Shown: in pieces, positions 36,759 to 47,310 of the stretch | Position numbering within the stretch: position 1 is the stretch's first letter | How the letters are laid out: each line of letters opens with the position of its first letter | NCBI RefSeq assembly: GCF_900215245.1 | Contig: NZ_LT907842.1 | Location: forward strand, 3,100,001-3,164,000 | Length of the DNA: 64,000 nt | From: Pseudomonas fluorescens | GTDB lineage: Bacteria; Pseudomonadota; Gammaproteobacteria; Pseudomonadales; Pseudomonadaceae | Reading direction: 5' to 3' | Notes under the pieces: model-generated | Told to the model about the DNA's origin: nothing | Database searches by the model: none | Seen by the model: the letters and a program-made list of their open reading frames with translations, nothing else | Made by a program: the position numbers and the translations under genes

Positions 36759-39290
36759 ATGAAAAAGTCTATTCATCAGGCCGCCTGTAACAGTGGCCGG
36801 TCCAAACACGCGTCTCAACCATTCAATCGCACAATAAGCCGGGCATTCTCCCCACTTGCTTATGCGATCTGGAGTGCGCTGGTTATCGTCCCGAGTACGG
36901 GTTTAGCGCAAGTGCAGGCCGAACAGAAGAAAGATTCTGACCTTCTGGCGAGCTTCGACATGGATACGCTCAAAGCGCGTGGCATTGACCCTAAACTTGC
37001 AGAGTACTTTCGTGAAGCTTCAAAGTTTACCGAAGGTCGGCGCGTAGTGTCGCTGGTAGTCAACGGCATCAAATTCGGCAGAATAGATGCCCAGTTTAAT
37101 CACCAGGGTGAATTTTGCTTCGATGAAGACTTGCTCGCCAAAGCGCGTCTGCAAGTACCAGATTCTCAATTTGTTCTGAACCTAAGTAGTACAAATGGCA
37201 AGTGCTATAACTTTGTGGCCGCTTATCCACAGACTGAAGTGAGCCTGCGTCCGAACAAGGACGAGATCTTCCTGGTCGTCCCGCAGGATGCCCTCCTGGG
37301 CGATGCCCCCGAAGCCATGGATTTCAGTCATGGCGGTAGCGCAGCCATCCTCAACTACGGCGTGATGGCCATGCGCTCGGAGTTCAGCGGGCAGTCCCGC
37401 GACTACGTGTCTGGCTCGACCGAGCTCGGTTTCAACATGGGTGACTGGATCGTCCGCAGCCGCCAGCTCTACACCAAGAACGAAGACAAGGCGAACTTCG
37501 AGCATTTGTATGCCTACGCACAGCGCACGTTTACCGAGCAGAAAGCGGTGGTGCAGGCTGGCCAGATCAATATCAACAGCCCTCTGTTCTCGGGTGCCTC
37601 CATTACCGGTGTTCAGATTCTGCCCGAAACGGCGTTGATGGGCTCCGCGGGCTCGGGTGCCCTGGTGGAAGGTATTGCCCAGGGGCAGTCCACGGTGGAG
37701 GTACGCCAGGTTGGCGCGCTGATCTACACCACAATCGTACCGGAAGGCCCGTTCGCGCTGACGGACATTCCCCTGCTGAACAGCGGCTCCGACCTGGACG
37801 TCACCGTGCGTGACGTCACTGGGGCAGAGCGCCACTTCGTGGTGCCGGCCGCTTCGTTTCGCAACGCGATAGCGGCCCGGCCTGGTTACACCTTCTCTGC
37901 CGGTAAAGTCCGCAGCCTGGGCGATGGCGATGAAGATCAACCCTGGGTAGCAACCGGTACGGGTACCTGGAGCCTGCAGGAAAATCTGACCGCTACCACT
38001 GGCCTGATGGCCGCCGCGGAGTATCAATCTGTCGGTTGGGGCGCCGATACCAGCCTGGCGCGGGACACCAGCCTCAGTGTGCGTAACGTGTACTCGAACG
38101 CCAGCAAGGAAGCGGTCAAAGGCACTCAGGCCAGTGTTTCCGTAAGCACTCGCCTCTCGGAGAAGTTCTCGGCCAGCGTGTCGGCCACCCAGCAGACCAT
38201 GGGTTATCGTGACCTCTCCGACACCACGCTGAGACAGAACGGCGACTGGTACAACACCCGCTATCAGAGCCAGTACAGCGCCTCGTTGGGCTGGTCTGAC
38301 AGTACGCTGGGCAGCTTCAACGTATCTGTTGCGCCCAGCCGCACGTTTGACGGCGACGTCACCAACCGCCTGGTCGGCTCATGGGGCCAAACGTTCAAGC
38401 ATGCGACCGTTTCCGCCACGGTGGAAACCGCCTTGAGCGGCTCCTCCAGCTACGGTGGCGGTGACAACGCGATGTATGTGAGCGTCAGCATTCCCCTCGG
38501 CGGGTCACGCAGCATGCGCACTTATGCCAGCCGACGTGGTGATACGCAGCGTGTCGGTGCGACGTTTTCCGACGTAGTCGACGACCAGCTCAACTATCGC
38601 CTGAGCAGCGAAAGCACCGGCAACCAGGGCGGTAACTATTCCTCCGCGAACGTGTCCGCGATACCTCGCTACACCAGCCTGGACCTGGGTTATGCCCAGG
38701 GCCCAGACAGTAAGAACTACAACGGCCGGCTCTCCGGTGGTGCGGTGGCCCACAAGGGCGGCTTGACGTTCTCGCCCTATCCGGTACAAGACACCTTCGG
38801 CATCGTCGAAGTCGGTGACTTGTCTGGCGTGAAGCTCTCAACGCCGTTTGGTCCGGTGTGGACAGACAAGTCAGGTCAGGCCGTGGTGCCGCAGCTAAGT
38901 GCCTATCGCGAGAGCCGCATCGAGGTGCAGACCAAGTCGCTGCCAAAACGGGTCGACCTGCAAAACGGTTTCCAGGCCGTCGGGGCCGGGCGGGGCTCGG
39001 TCAACCATATGGCGTTCAAGGTCATCAAGGCCCAACGCATTTTGATCACCGCCACTGACAGCGCGGGTGAGCCATTGCCAAAAGGCTCGTCGGTACTCGA
39101 CGGCAAAAACAACTTCCTCACCACGGTGCTGGATAAGGGGACCATTTTCCTTTCCGACCTGGGTCCGGATCAGGTGCTGAAAGTTGCCCTGCCAGACGAC
39201 AAGCGTTGCGTGTTGAAGATCGACTTCCCCAAGGAGACTGACAATGAGGCTTTTTACGATGTGGCGCCGGCGGTCTGTCATGCGCCCTGA
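36759..39290 (+). CDS. Outer-membrane fimbrial usher
   Basis: The 843-residue FimD/PapC-type usher forms the outer-membrane pore and assembles subunits brought by the chaperone. A signal segment (about 30-50, ending GLAQ) is followed by an N-terminal chaperone-binding domain, the 24-strand barrel with a plug (about 220-700, including IVPEGPFALTDIPL) and C-terminal domains with a final Cys pair. ATG 36759 is preferred over a GTG at 36747; neither has a strong ribosome-binding site. It overlaps the next gene by 47 bases. Confidence 0.9.
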   Translation: MKKSIHQAACNSGRSKHASQPFNRTISRAFSPLAYAIWSALVIVPSTGLAQVQAEQKKDSDLLASFDMDTLKARGIDPKLAEYFREASKFTEGRRVVSLVVNGIKFGRIDAQFNHQGEFCFDEDLLAKARLQVPDSQFVLNLSSTNGKCYNFVAAYPQTEVSLRPNKDEIFLVVPQDALLGDAPEAMDFSHGGSAAILNYGVMAMRSEFSGQSRDYVSGSTELGFNMGDWIVRSRQLYTKNEDKANFEHLYAYAQRTFTEQKAVVQAGQININSPLFSGASITGVQILPETALMGSAGSGALVEGIAQGQSTVEVRQVGALIYTTIVPEGPFALTDIPLLNSGSDLDVTVRDVTGAERHFVVPAASFRNAIAARPGYTFSAGKVRSLGDGDEDQPWVATGTGTWSLQENLTATTGLMAAAEYQSVGWGADTSLARDTSLSVRNVYSNASKEAVKGTQASVSVSTRLSEKFSASVSATQQTMGYRDLSDTTLRQNGDWYNTRYQSQYSASLGWSDSTLGSFNVSVAPSRTFDGDVTNRLVGSWGQTFKHATVSATVETALSGSSSYGGGDNAMYVSVSIPLGGSRSMRTYASRRGDTQRVGATFSDVVDDQLNYRLSSESTGNQGGNYSSANVSAIPRYTSLDLGYAQGPDSKNYNGRLSGGAVAHKGGLTFSPYPVQDTFGIVEVGDLSGVKLSTPFGPVWTDKSGQAVVPQLSAYRESRIEVQTKSLPKRVDLQNGFQAVGAGRGSVNHMAFKVIKAQRILITATDSAGEPLPKGSSVLDGKNNFLTTVLDKGTIFLSDLGPDQVLKVALPDDKRCVLKIDFPKETDNEAFYDVAPAVCHAP

Positions 39291-39843
39291 GGCCCGGATC
39301 AACCGCACATGGTGGCTGGGCACGGTGTTGGCCGTGGCTGCCAATGGCGCCTTCGCGGCCGACTGCGACCTGCGGCTGAGCAACGCGGAAGTGAATTACG
39401 GCGACTTGAATCGCGCCGAAATGGATATTGGCCAGGGACTTGCTCCGATTGCCTTGGGCAGTCGCCAGTTGACGTTAACCGCAGTGTGTCGGCAAGCCAC
39501 CACCCTACGGCTGCATTTCGATGGCGAAGCGGCGGACCTGGACAGCTACCGGTTCGCCGGCAAGGGCCGGTTCACGGTCAAGCTCAAAAACGCCACGCTG
39601 GATGGCGCAGCGGTTCAGTTGGCGCAAACGGCGGGTTCCACAGGAGGCACGGCAGCGGCGTCGACAGCGGTGCAGCTGCGACCAAATCAGACGGTCACTG
39701 CCGCTGCGCAAGGTCAGCGCGCTGTGGGTAAGGTGTTTTCGGTTCAAGTCGAGATCGAGACGTACATCGACGAAGCAATGACCCGGACACGGGATGTCAC
39801 CTTGCTTGAAGGTCACGGTGCCCTGACGCTGGACACTCAATAA
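39244..39843 (+). CDS. Fimbrial minor subunit-like secreted protein
   Basis: A 199-residue exported protein starting within the usher gene, with AAGGAG seven bases before the ATG. The signal peptide ends AFA, followed by ADCDLRLSNAEVNYGDLN. One Cys near the mature N-terminus and another in TAVCRQATTLRLHF fit the disulfide of a pilin-like Ig fold. The ending LTLDTQ is beta-rich. It is most likely an adaptor or tip subunit; there is no large adhesin domain. Confidence 0.72.
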   Translation: MRLFTMWRRRSVMRPEARINRTWWLGTVLAVAANGAFAADCDLRLSNAEVNYGDLNRAEMDIGQGLAPIALGSRQLTLTAVCRQATTLRLHFDGEAADLDSYRFAGKGRFTVKLKNATLDGAAVQLAQTAGSTGGTAAASTAVQLRPNQTVTAAAQGQRAVGKVFSVQVEIETYIDEAMTRTRDVTLLEGHGALTLDTQ

Positions 39844-39995
39844 GAAGTTAAAAGTTAGTTGGGATTTTTGGGCCTAGCCCTATAGAGCGATCTGCTACAT
39901 GCAGTAGAGAATGTTGATGTGTTTATAAGCAAGCGGCAAATAAGCCGTCTCTTCAACTATTCAGTTGTATCAAGCTTACTCACGGAGTTATCCCT

Positions 39996-40670
39996 ATGAG
40001 TTTTAATCCTAAATTGGCTGTTTTAGCACTGGCTGCAAGCGCAGCAGTTGCTAGCTTCAGTGCCCAAGCGGCTTCCATTGACGTCAAAGTTATCGGTACT
40101 ATCACCCCTGGCGCTTGCACTCCAACCATGGCGGGTGGTGGTACCATCGACTACGGCACCATTGGGGCTGCCGAGCTAAGCAAGACTAACTTCACCTTGC
40201 TGCCCGAGAAAGTGGTTGACTTTACCATCAGGTGTAATGCGCCATCCAAGGTTGCTATTCGCGCAGTCGACAACCGCGAAAGTAGCGTGGTTCCCGGTAT
40301 AACCATGGCAATTGGATCGAGTTTTCCTGATGTTTACAACTATGGACTGGGTGCGGTATCGGGTGCCAATGTAGGTGGATATGCGATGCTAATGAAGCAA
40401 GGTACCTTCACTGCTGACACCAAGGCTGTCGTGGCGATTAGAAGCTCCAATAGTGGTACTAGTTGGAGTCCGACTACTGACGGAAGTCAGATCAAAACGG
40501 GAACTTATCTCACGTCGTGGGCGTCAACGAGCACCGGTTTACCCGTAGCGTTCTCCGTGCTCTCCGGAAGTTTTTCGGTTCAAGCGGTCCTGAACAAGGC
40601 CAGCGCTCTGCCATTAACCGCCAACGTTACACTGGACGGCTCGGCCACGCTCGAACTTGTCTATCTGTAA
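39996..40670 (+). CDS. DUF1120 fimbrial subunit (probable major pilin)
   Basis: A 224-residue exported protein with a clear signal peptide ending AQA. The mature protein has ITPGACTPTMAGGGTIDYG and a second Cys in FTIRCNAP, then a beta-rich C-terminus, matching DUF1120 proteins found in Pseudomonas chaperone-usher loci. CACGGAG precedes the ATG. It stands 152 bases after the third gene and before a strong terminator, so it may have an extra promoter for high expression. Confidence 0.82.
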   Translation: MSFNPKLAVLALAASAAVASFSAQAASIDVKVIGTITPGACTPTMAGGGTIDYGTIGAAELSKTNFTLLPEKVVDFTIRCNAPSKVAIRAVDNRESSVVPGITMAIGSSFPDVYNYGLGAVSGANVGGYAMLMKQGTFTADTKAVVAIRSSNSGTSWSPTTDGSQIKTGTYLTSWASTSTGLPVAFSVLSGSFSVQAVLNKASALPLTANVTLDGSATLELVYL

Positions 40671-40686
40671 GGTCTGTAAACATACC

Positions 40687-40718
40687 AAAGCCAGTGGCGA
40701 TCTGTCGCCACTGGCTTT
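40687..40718 (+). terminator. Terminator of the fimbrial operon
   Basis: A perfect 14-base inverted repeat AAAGCCAGTGGCGA / TCGCCACTGGCTTT around TCTG, 16 bases after the pilin stop. Confidence 0.88.
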
Positions 40719-41271
40719 CGTGCATCACAACAAAATGTCGGCCTTTCCCCTGTTGTACGGCCAATTCAGCTACATGCTTTCCACGTGACGTCTTACCGGG
40801 AGGGCTTCGATGGCAATGTGTAAACACCGTTTGACCATTTGAAACAAATCACCCTAAGGATAGTCTGAAGTAGGCCGCTATTTTTCGACTGCTGAGCCAT
40901 AGGCGCTTTCAAGTTGCGAAGATAAAGTAAGTACAGGCCAAGTCCTCAGTTAGGCTGGTTGTTGGTGAGACGAATAAGCTTATCAGCAACCTTGGCATGC
41001 TCAGTAAAAGAGCTCGGTTGGTAATGATAACTGATGAGGCTGACACCCATTGTAAGGAGCACCGCCTTAATGCTGACCGGACCGGAACGAAATTTTATTC
41101 GTGCAACCAATCTTAGCTCGGAGGGCAGTATCACTTTTTTGCTACGGTTTCCTGAATGATTTCGGAACGTCAAGCGCACTTAGGCGTATATTTTTCTGAG
41201 GCGGAGGTTTCGCTCTCAAGTCCCCGCGGACGCATCATCAGCGAAGCGTCAATGTCACTAAACTTGGTACG
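40719..41271. other. Gap with IS5 end fragment and no clear gene
   Basis: Apart from the IS5 end fragment at 40858-40912, a 77-residue open frame on the minus strand (40946-41179) is present without a good ribosome-binding site. It has a hydrophobic segment (KAVLLTMGVSLISYHY) but no recognised family. I see nothing else. Confidence 0.4.
40858..40912 (-). repeat. 55-base solo right end of the IS5-family element, inverted
   Basis: This matches, in reverse orientation, the last 55 bases of the three IS5 copies (GGATAGTCTGAAGTAGG onwards), then similarity stops abruptly. It is preceded by CTAA, the type of target site used by the element. It is the scar of a fourth copy. Confidence 0.85.
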
Positions 41272-41275
41272 CTAG

Positions 41276-42465
41276 GGAAATCCTGAAAAAGACTTCCTGA
41301 TTTGGCAAAATCTCCGGACACCAATCGCCGAGCTTTTCAATGAAGCAAATGACCTTCGCCGATGCCGAGTACGCCGGTAAGCGCAAGCAGACCCGCAAGG
41401 AATTGTTCCTGATCGAGATGCATCGGGTCGTACCCTGGAAGGGTTTGATTGCCCTGATCGAACCTCATTACCCGACGGGCGAAGGGGGGCGTCCGGCCTA
41501 TCCTTTGATGGCGATGCTGCGGGTTCATCTCATGCAGAACTGGTTCGGTTACAGCGATCCTGCGATGGAAGAAGCGCTGTACGAGACGACGATCTTGCGC
41601 CAGTTTTCAGGTCTGAGCCTGGAGCGGATCCCAGATGAAACTACCATCCTCAACTTCCGTCGCCTGCTGGAAAAGCACGAGTTGGCCGCTGGTATTCTCG
41701 GCGTGATCAATGGCTATCTGGGCGACCGCGGCTTGTCGCTGCGACAAGGCACCATCGTCGATGCCACGCTGATTCATGCGCCCAGTTCGACCAAGAACAA
41801 GGACGGCAAACGCGACCCTGAGATGCATCAAACCAAGAAAGGTAACCAGTATTACTTCGGTGCCAAAGCTCACATTGGTGTCGACGATGAGTCAGGGCTG
41901 GTGCACAGCGTGGTGATCACTGCGGCCAACGTCGCGGACATAACCCAAGTCGACAAACTGCTACACGGTGCTGAGAACGTGGTCTGCGCCGATGCAGGCT
42001 ATACCGGTGTCGAGAAGCGCGAAGAGCATGCGGGACGCCACGTCATCTGGCAGATCGCAGCCCGGCGCAGTACCTACAAAAAACACGGTAAACGCAGCGC
42101 GCTGTACAAAGCGATGCGCAAGATCGAGAAAGCCAAGGCCCAGGTTCGCGCCAAGGTTGAGCATCCATTTCGAGTGATCAAGCGTCAGTTTGGTTATACG
42201 AAAGTGCGTTTCCGAGGCTTGGTGAAAAACACTGCTCAGATGGTGACGCTGTTCGCCCTGTCGAACCTTTGGATGGCGCGTCGATATTTGCTCTCCAGCG
42301 CAGGAGAAGTGCGTCCGTAATGAGGGAAATAGCTGCTGCGAGGAGCGTTCAGCGGAAAAAATGGATGGAATAGGCGGCAGACGTGATCGTTTTTGAACGG
42401 CTGCCGTTTTTTGAAAGCGCCTATGGCTCAGCAGTCGAAAAATAGCGGCCTACTTCAGACTATCC
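41276..42465 (+). mobile_element. IS5-family insertion sequence, copy 1
   Basis: 1190 bases from GGAAATCCTGAA to TTCAGACTATCC (imperfect terminal inverted repeats). It is flanked by an exact four-base duplication CTAG (41272-41275 and 42466-42469) of the YTAR type used by the IS5 group, so it is a simple insertion. Confidence 0.95.
41340..42320 (+). CDS. IS5-family transposase, copy 1
   Basis: The 326-residue DDE transposase has the DUF772-type N-terminus (residues 1-120) and a catalytic domain with Asp in IVDATLI, Asp in CADAGYTG and Glu in KVEHPFRVIKRQFG. It differs from copies 2 and 3 by Glu instead of Gln in ALIEPHYP. Confidence 0.95.
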   Translation: MKQMTFADAEYAGKRKQTRKELFLIEMHRVVPWKGLIALIEPHYPTGEGGRPAYPLMAMLRVHLMQNWFGYSDPAMEEALYETTILRQFSGLSLERIPDETTILNFRRLLEKHELAAGILGVINGYLGDRGLSLRQGTIVDATLIHAPSSTKNKDGKRDPEMHQTKKGNQYYFGAKAHIGVDDESGLVHSVVITAANVADITQVDKLLHGAENVVCADAGYTGVEKREEHAGRHVIWQIAARRSTYKKHGKRSALYKAMRKIEKAKAQVRAKVEHPFRVIKRQFGYTKVRFRGLVKNTAQMVTLFALSNLWMARRYLLSSAGEVRP

Positions 42466-42469
42466 CTAG

Positions 42470-42780
42470 GTATAGAAAGCAGCCGCGCTCACAAAACGGC
42501 TCCAGTGCGAAGCTTCCAGCACCTGCTTACTTAAATATGGCAATGATTTAGCTGTCCGGAAAACACGACACCTTTGAGTTAAATCCCTTGATCCGGTCTG
42601 AGTTAAAATGCCGCAAGCACAATCGATCCGCAAAATTATAAAAAATCATATTTGTGAAATTTTAAGCTTTGATATCTTTTGATTTTACATCATTTCTCAT
42701 TTCCCTGAAGATTTGCATAGTTTCGGCACGCATCAACGCATTTCTTTCTATATAGGTGTGCGAGATTTGCTGAGCTGTTG
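42470..42780. other. AT-rich spacer between IS5 copies 1 and 2
   Basis: No complete gene. On the minus strand a frame coming out of copy 2 encodes about 40 residues (TAQQISHTYIERNALM..., stop at 42662), which looks like the C-terminal end of a gene destroyed by the IS. Confidence 0.4.
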
Positions 42781-42784
42781 TTAG

Positions 42785-43974
42785 GGAAATCCTGAAAAAG
42801 ACTTCCTGATTTGGCAAAATCTCCGGACACCAATCGCCGAGCTTTTCAATGAAGCAAATGACCTTCGCCGATGCCGAGTACGCCGGTAAGCGCAAGCAGA
42901 CCCGCAAGGAATTGTTCCTGATCGAGATGCATCGGGTCGTACCCTGGAAGGGTTTGATTGCCCTGATCCAACCTCATTACCCGACGGGCGAAGGGGGGCG
43001 TCCGGCCTATCCTTTGATGGCGATGCTGCGGGTTCATCTCATGCAGAACTGGTTCGGTTACAGCGATCCTGCGATGGAAGAAGCGCTGTACGAGACGACG
43101 ATCTTGCGCCAGTTTTCAGGTCTGAGCCTGGAGCGGATCCCAGATGAAACTACCATCCTCAACTTCCGTCGCCTGCTGGAAAAGCACGAGTTGGCCGCTG
43201 GTATTCTCGGCGTGATCAATGGCTATCTGGGCGACCGCGGCTTGTCGCTGCGACAAGGCACCATCGTCGATGCCACGCTGATTCATGCGCCCAGTTCGAC
43301 CAAGAACAAGGACGGCAAACGCGACCCTGAGATGCATCAAACCAAGAAAGGTAACCAGTATTACTTCGGTGCCAAAGCTCACATTGGTGTCGACGATGAG
43401 TCAGGGCTGGTGCACAGCGTGGTGATCACTGCGGCCAACGTCGCGGACATAACCCAAGTCGACAAACTGCTACACGGTGCTGAGAACGTGGTCTGCGCCG
43501 ATGCAGGCTATACCGGTGTCGAGAAGCGCGAAGAGCATGCGGGACGCCACGTCATCTGGCAGATCGCAGCCCGGCGCAGTACCTACAAAAAACACGGTAA
43601 ACGCAGCGCGCTGTACAAAGCGATGCGCAAGATCGAGAAAGCCAAGGCCCAGGTTCGCGCCAATGTTGAGCATCCATTTCGAGTGATCAAGCGTCAGTTT
43701 GGTTATACGAAAGTGCGTTTCCGAGGCTTGGTGAAAAACACTGCTCAGATGGTGACGCTGTTCGCCCTGTCGAACCTTTGGATGGCGCGTCGATATTTGC
43801 TCTCCAGCGCAGGAGAGGTGCGTCCGTAATGAGGGAAATAGCTGCTGCGAGGAGCGTTCAGCGGAAAAAATGGATGGAATAGGCGGCAGACGTGATCGGT
43901 TTTGAACGGCTGCCGTTTTTTGAAAGCGCCTATGGCTCAGCAGTCGAAAAATAGCGGCCTACTTCAGACTATCC
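42785..43974 (+). mobile_element. IS5-family insertion sequence, copy 2
   Basis: 1190 bases, same ends as copy 1. The left flank is TTAG (42781-42784) and the right flank CTAA (43975-43978), so the flanks do not form a duplication. It starts 319 bases after copy 1 in the same orientation. Confidence 0.95.
42849..43829 (+). CDS. IS5-family transposase, copy 2
   Basis: Same 326-residue protein as copy 1 apart from two differences. It has Asn instead of Lys in RANVEHPF, next to the presumed catalytic Glu, which may lower activity, and Gln in ALIQPHYP as in copy 3. Confidence 0.95.
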   Translation: MKQMTFADAEYAGKRKQTRKELFLIEMHRVVPWKGLIALIQPHYPTGEGGRPAYPLMAMLRVHLMQNWFGYSDPAMEEALYETTILRQFSGLSLERIPDETTILNFRRLLEKHELAAGILGVINGYLGDRGLSLRQGTIVDATLIHAPSSTKNKDGKRDPEMHQTKKGNQYYFGAKAHIGVDDESGLVHSVVITAANVADITQVDKLLHGAENVVCADAGYTGVEKREEHAGRHVIWQIAARRSTYKKHGKRSALYKAMRKIEKAKAQVRANVEHPFRVIKRQFGYTKVRFRGLVKNTAQMVTLFALSNLWMARRYLLSSAGEVRP

Positions 43975-44101
43975 CTAAATACTGACAGGCCACGTGAGCC
44001 ACACCAACGTTGGCATCGTATTTTTTTGACCTGTTACCGATCTCTTTTTTTCGTAGATCTCGGCGCCCACTTCGAACAGTGGCCTCCATGAGGAGCTACT
44101 C

Positions 44102-44791
44102 ATGTTTGACTTACGCCCCCAAATTCGCATTGCCTTGCTGGACGACCATGCGATCGTGCGATTCGGCATGGCGTCGCGATTATCGAGCGAACCTGATTTC
44201 ATCGTCGTCGGCAGCTTTGAAAACAGCCGCACAATGATCGCAGCCTTGCGTGACGCCCCTGCGGATGTACTGCTTATCGACTATGCCCTTGGCCCCACGG
44301 AAATTGATGGCGTGTCGCTGATCCGGGCGCTGAACTCCAGGTTTCCCAAGAGCAGCATTCTTGTCCTTTCCTCGCACTATGACCCGGCTACTGTCGCGCT
44401 GGCACTCAGGGTGGGGGCTCGTGGTTTTGTCGGTAAAAGCCAGGACGTGGCACTGATCGTCAAAGCCATCCGCACGGTGGCGTCCGGCTCGGTTTTTCTG
44501 GACGCCGACATGTCTTATCGCCTAGCCGAAATCTCAGTGGCGGCGACTGTGGAAACGAAGGTCGAAAGCCCAAGCGGCGAGGCCAAGCTACTTACCGGCG
44601 CCAAGTTGTCCGTCAAGGAGCGAGAGGTGATTCGCTGTTTCCTGGACGGCTTGACCGTGAGTGACATCGCGCAAAAATTCGGTCGAAGCGCAAAAACCAT
44701 CAGCACGCAAAAGTCGATGGCCTTTCGTAAGCTGGGCGTTACCTCGGACAACGAGCTGTTCAAACTCAAGCACATGCTGGAAGAACTATGA
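44102..44791 (+). CDS. LuxR/NarL-family response regulator (Roc/Bvg-like)
   Basis: A 229-residue regulator. The receiver has the acidic pair Asp14-Asp15, phospho-acceptor Asp60 (LLIDYAL) and Lys112. A linker leads to a LuxR-type helix-turn-helix (about 165-225, LSVKEREVIRCFLDGLTVSDIAQKF, given here as residues around 168-192). The ATG follows GAGGAG. The stop overlaps the start of the hybrid kinase, its likely partner. In P. aeruginosa the homologous arrangement RocA1/RocS1/RocR controls chaperone-usher fimbriae, and a fimbrial operon lies 3.3 kb upstream here. Confidence 0.88.
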   Translation: MFDLRPQIRIALLDDHAIVRFGMASRLSSEPDFIVVGSFENSRTMIAALRDAPADVLLIDYALGPTEIDGVSLIRALNSRFPKSSILVLSSHYDPATVALALRVGARGFVGKSQDVALIVKAIRTVASGSVFLDADMSYRLAEISVAATVETKVESPSGEAKLLTGAKLSVKEREVIRCFLDGLTVSDIAQKFGRSAKTISTQKSMAFRKLGVTSDNELFKLKHMLEEL

Positions 44792-47190
44792 GGTGGCTGG
44801 CCGCCATTTACCCGCTGGTTTTTGTGGCCTGGGCCGCGCCAGCCATTGGCGAGCCCCTGGTACTTACCGATGAAGAGCGCGCATGGATCGCCGAACATCC
44901 GGTGGTACGCATTGCCATCGACCCCTACTGGAAGCCTGTCGAGTACTTCGAGAATGGGCAATACATGGGGTTGGCGTCTGAGTACGTCAGGCAGGTCGAG
45001 CGGCTCACGGGGCTGCGGTTCGAGATCGTGCACACCGGCGGCTGGGGCACGGTAACGGAAATGCTGAAGCACAAGGAGGTGGATGTGTTGCCTGCGACCT
45101 TGCGCGGGCTCACCACGGCTTCCGTGGCTGACCAGATCACCTTTACCCATAACTACTTTATCGGCACCACGGTGGTCATTACCCGAGAGCAGGGAACGTC
45201 CATCTATGACCTGCAAAAGCTGGACGGCAAAACCGTGTCCCTCAAGGGCGGAGGGGCTTATCAGGACCGGATCCAGACGCTGTACCCGAATGTGAAAATC
45301 CTGCCCAGCCATAAACCGGACCAGGAACTCAGGGCCGTGGTCAGTGGTGAGGCCGATGCCGTGGTGGGGGCCGGCGCCGTATTGCTGCCGTACCTGACGC
45401 GCAAATACCAGGGCGTACTGCATGTGGCGGGCGCCATCGGCAGCCTGCCGATGGAGCTGTCCATGGGGGTACGTGAAGATTTGCCGGTGTTGCACAGCAT
45501 CATCAACAAGGCGTTGTCTTCACTCAGCGCCAAAGAAACCGACCAAATGGTCGAGCGCTGGTTCTGCAAAACGGACTATGGCGCACCCTCATTGCCGGTA
45601 TTGCTCATCTACTATTCGCCGCAAATTACCCTCATCGTGTTCAGCCTGTTGCTGATCAGTGGCTTTGCCTTGCACGCCCGGAGCCAGCGTCGCCGTGCCG
45701 TACGCAGCGAAAAAGAAAAAACCATGTTCCTGGCGGTGCTGAGCCATGAGATCCGCTCGCCCATGAACGCGATCCTGGCTTCCATGGAGCTGCTGCAGCA
45801 ATTCGAGTTACCGAAAGAGCCGCGACGCCTCCTGGATGTGGCGTCCAACAGCGCTGAACACTTGTTGAGGCTGCTTGACGACGTATTGGATATCTCCAAG
45901 CTGGAGGCCGGCCGGCTTCAACTGGATATTGCTCCGCTGGACATCATGGACCTGTCTCGTACGGTCACCGATCTGTTGAACTTCGGGGCACAGGAAAAAG
46001 GCATCGCCCTGACATTGATAGAAGACGGCCCCATTACCCGGCGGCTGATCCTTGACCGGTTACGGGTCGGGCAGGTCTTGCACAACCTGATTGGCAATGC
46101 CGTGAAGTTCACGCTGAGCGGCGGTGTCACTGTCACTCTTCGCCATGAAACGATTGCCTCGAAGGAGCACCGGGCGGGGCTGTATGTGCGTATTGCCGAT
46201 AGCGGTATCGGCATGGATATGACGGCCCGGGGGCGCTTGTTCAAGCCTTATTCCCAGGCGTCCGCTTCAACGGCGCGTAAGTTTGGCGGTACCGGGCTGG
46301 GCCTGCTCATTTGCAGACAACTGGTTGAGCTGATGGAGGGCACGATTGAAGTCGACAGCGAGCTGAACCGCGGTACGACGATCACCGTGTACTTGCCTTG
46401 CGAAACGGGCACGGCCCTGGGGCCGGTGCATGACAAAGCGCAAACTTCACCCAAACAGAAGCTTCAACTCACTGAAACCAGCCAGCTCAACGTGCTGCTG
46501 GTCGAGGACACCTTCGCTAACCAGGCGGTGTTTCAGGCACAGCTTGATGTATTGGGCTGTCGTCACCGGCTCGCCGCAGACGGTTTGTCGGCATTGCGCG
46601 CGCTGGACGAAGCTGAATATGACATCGTACTGCTGGACTGCGACCTGCCCGACATCACCGGGTATGACTTCGCACGGCGTTGGCGTGAGCAGGAAACGGC
46701 TCGAGGCTTGGCGCCCACACCGATCCTGGCCATTTCGGCCTCGACCGACTTCAGTCATACCTCAGCCTGCTTTGAGGCGGGCATGGATGGCGTGCTAAAA
46801 AAACCTATCAAGCTAGACAGTTTACGTGATGCCCTGCAACTTTGGAGCGAGGCATCGCTTGAGCATGTGATCGATGACGTGCCGGTACAAGAAATGTTGG
46901 ACCTCAACGCCGTTGTACAGGAGCTTAAGGCTGACTTTCATGGTTTAAAACTCGCTCATGAGTCTGGCAATGCAGAGGAGGCCGCTCGCTACGCCCATCG
47001 TTTGGTGGGCGCGTGCGAAGTTCTGAAAATGCCTCCCCAGACAGCGGCACAGGCACGGCGACTGGAACATAGATTCCGACAGGGCGTAGGTGACACAAAC
47101 GCAATAAGCTCGCTAGAACTGGATGAATTTGAGTGCAGCTTATATGACTGGGCGACGACAAGTGCCGCCCGTCCTTTTATTAACGATTGA
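44788..47190 (+). CDS. Hybrid sensor histidine kinase, BvgS/RocS-like
   Basis: An 800-residue inner-membrane phosphorelay protein. Order of parts: signal peptide (1-21), one periplasmic Venus-flytrap domain of the SBP_bac_3 type (about 25-245), a membrane segment (about 270-292), HisKA with His320 ([10 protein letters not shown]), HATPase with GTGLGL, a receiver with Asp617 ([10 protein letters not shown]) and an HPt domain with His737 ([12 protein letters not shown]). The complete H-D-H relay matches BvgS and RocS1, but there is no PAS domain visible. Translation is coupled to the response regulator. The ligand is unknown. Confidence 0.88.
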   Translation: MRWLAAIYPLVFVAWAAPAIGEPLVLTDEERAWIAEHPVVRIAIDPYWKPVEYFENGQYMGLASEYVRQVERLTGLRFEIVHTGGWGTVTEMLKHKEVDVLPATLRGLTTASVADQITFTHNYFIGTTVVITREQGTSIYDLQKLDGKTVSLKGGGAYQDRIQTLYPNVKILPSHKPDQELRAVVSGEADAVVGAGAVLLPYLTRKYQGVLHVAGAIGSLPMELSMGVREDLPVLHSIINKALSSLSAKETDQMVERWFCKTDYGAPSLPVLLIYYSPQITLIVFSLLLISGFALHARSQRRRAVRSEKEKTMFLAVLSHEIRSPMNAILASMELLQQFELPKEPRRLLDVASNSAEHLLRLLDDVLDISKLEAGRLQLDIAPLDIMDLSRTVTDLLNFGAQEKGIALTLIEDGPITRRLILDRLRVGQVLHNLIGNAVKFTLSGGVTVTLRHETIASKEHRAGLYVRIADSGIGMDMTARGRLFKPYSQASASTARKFGGTGLGLLICRQLVELMEGTIEVDSELNRGTTITVYLPCETGTALGPVHDKAQTSPKQKLQLTETSQLNVLLVEDTFANQAVFQAQLDVLGCRHRLAADGLSALRALDEAEYDIVLLDCDLPDITGYDFARRWREQETARGLAPTPILAISASTDFSHTSACFEAGMDGVLKKPIKLDSLRDALQLWSEASLEHVIDDVPVQEMLDLNAVVQELKADFHGLKLAHESGNAEEAARYAHRLVGACEVLKMPPQTAAQARRLEHRFRQGVGDTNAISSLELDEFECSLYDWATTSAARPFIND

Positions 47191-47310
47191 ACAAAAACTA
47201 TCGATTATTGCGGCCTGACGTTGCTGTTTAATCCTTGTCTGATAGGTCCCGTGGTTTCTCCCCAGTACAGTAGTGTATATGTCGCGACTTAGCCGAACGA
47301 GGGGAAGACC

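Noticed and set aside
42662-42907. 81-residue minus frame spanning the left end of IS5 copy 2
   Set aside because: Half of it is antisense IS sequence; it is a chimera created by the insertion, not a gene.
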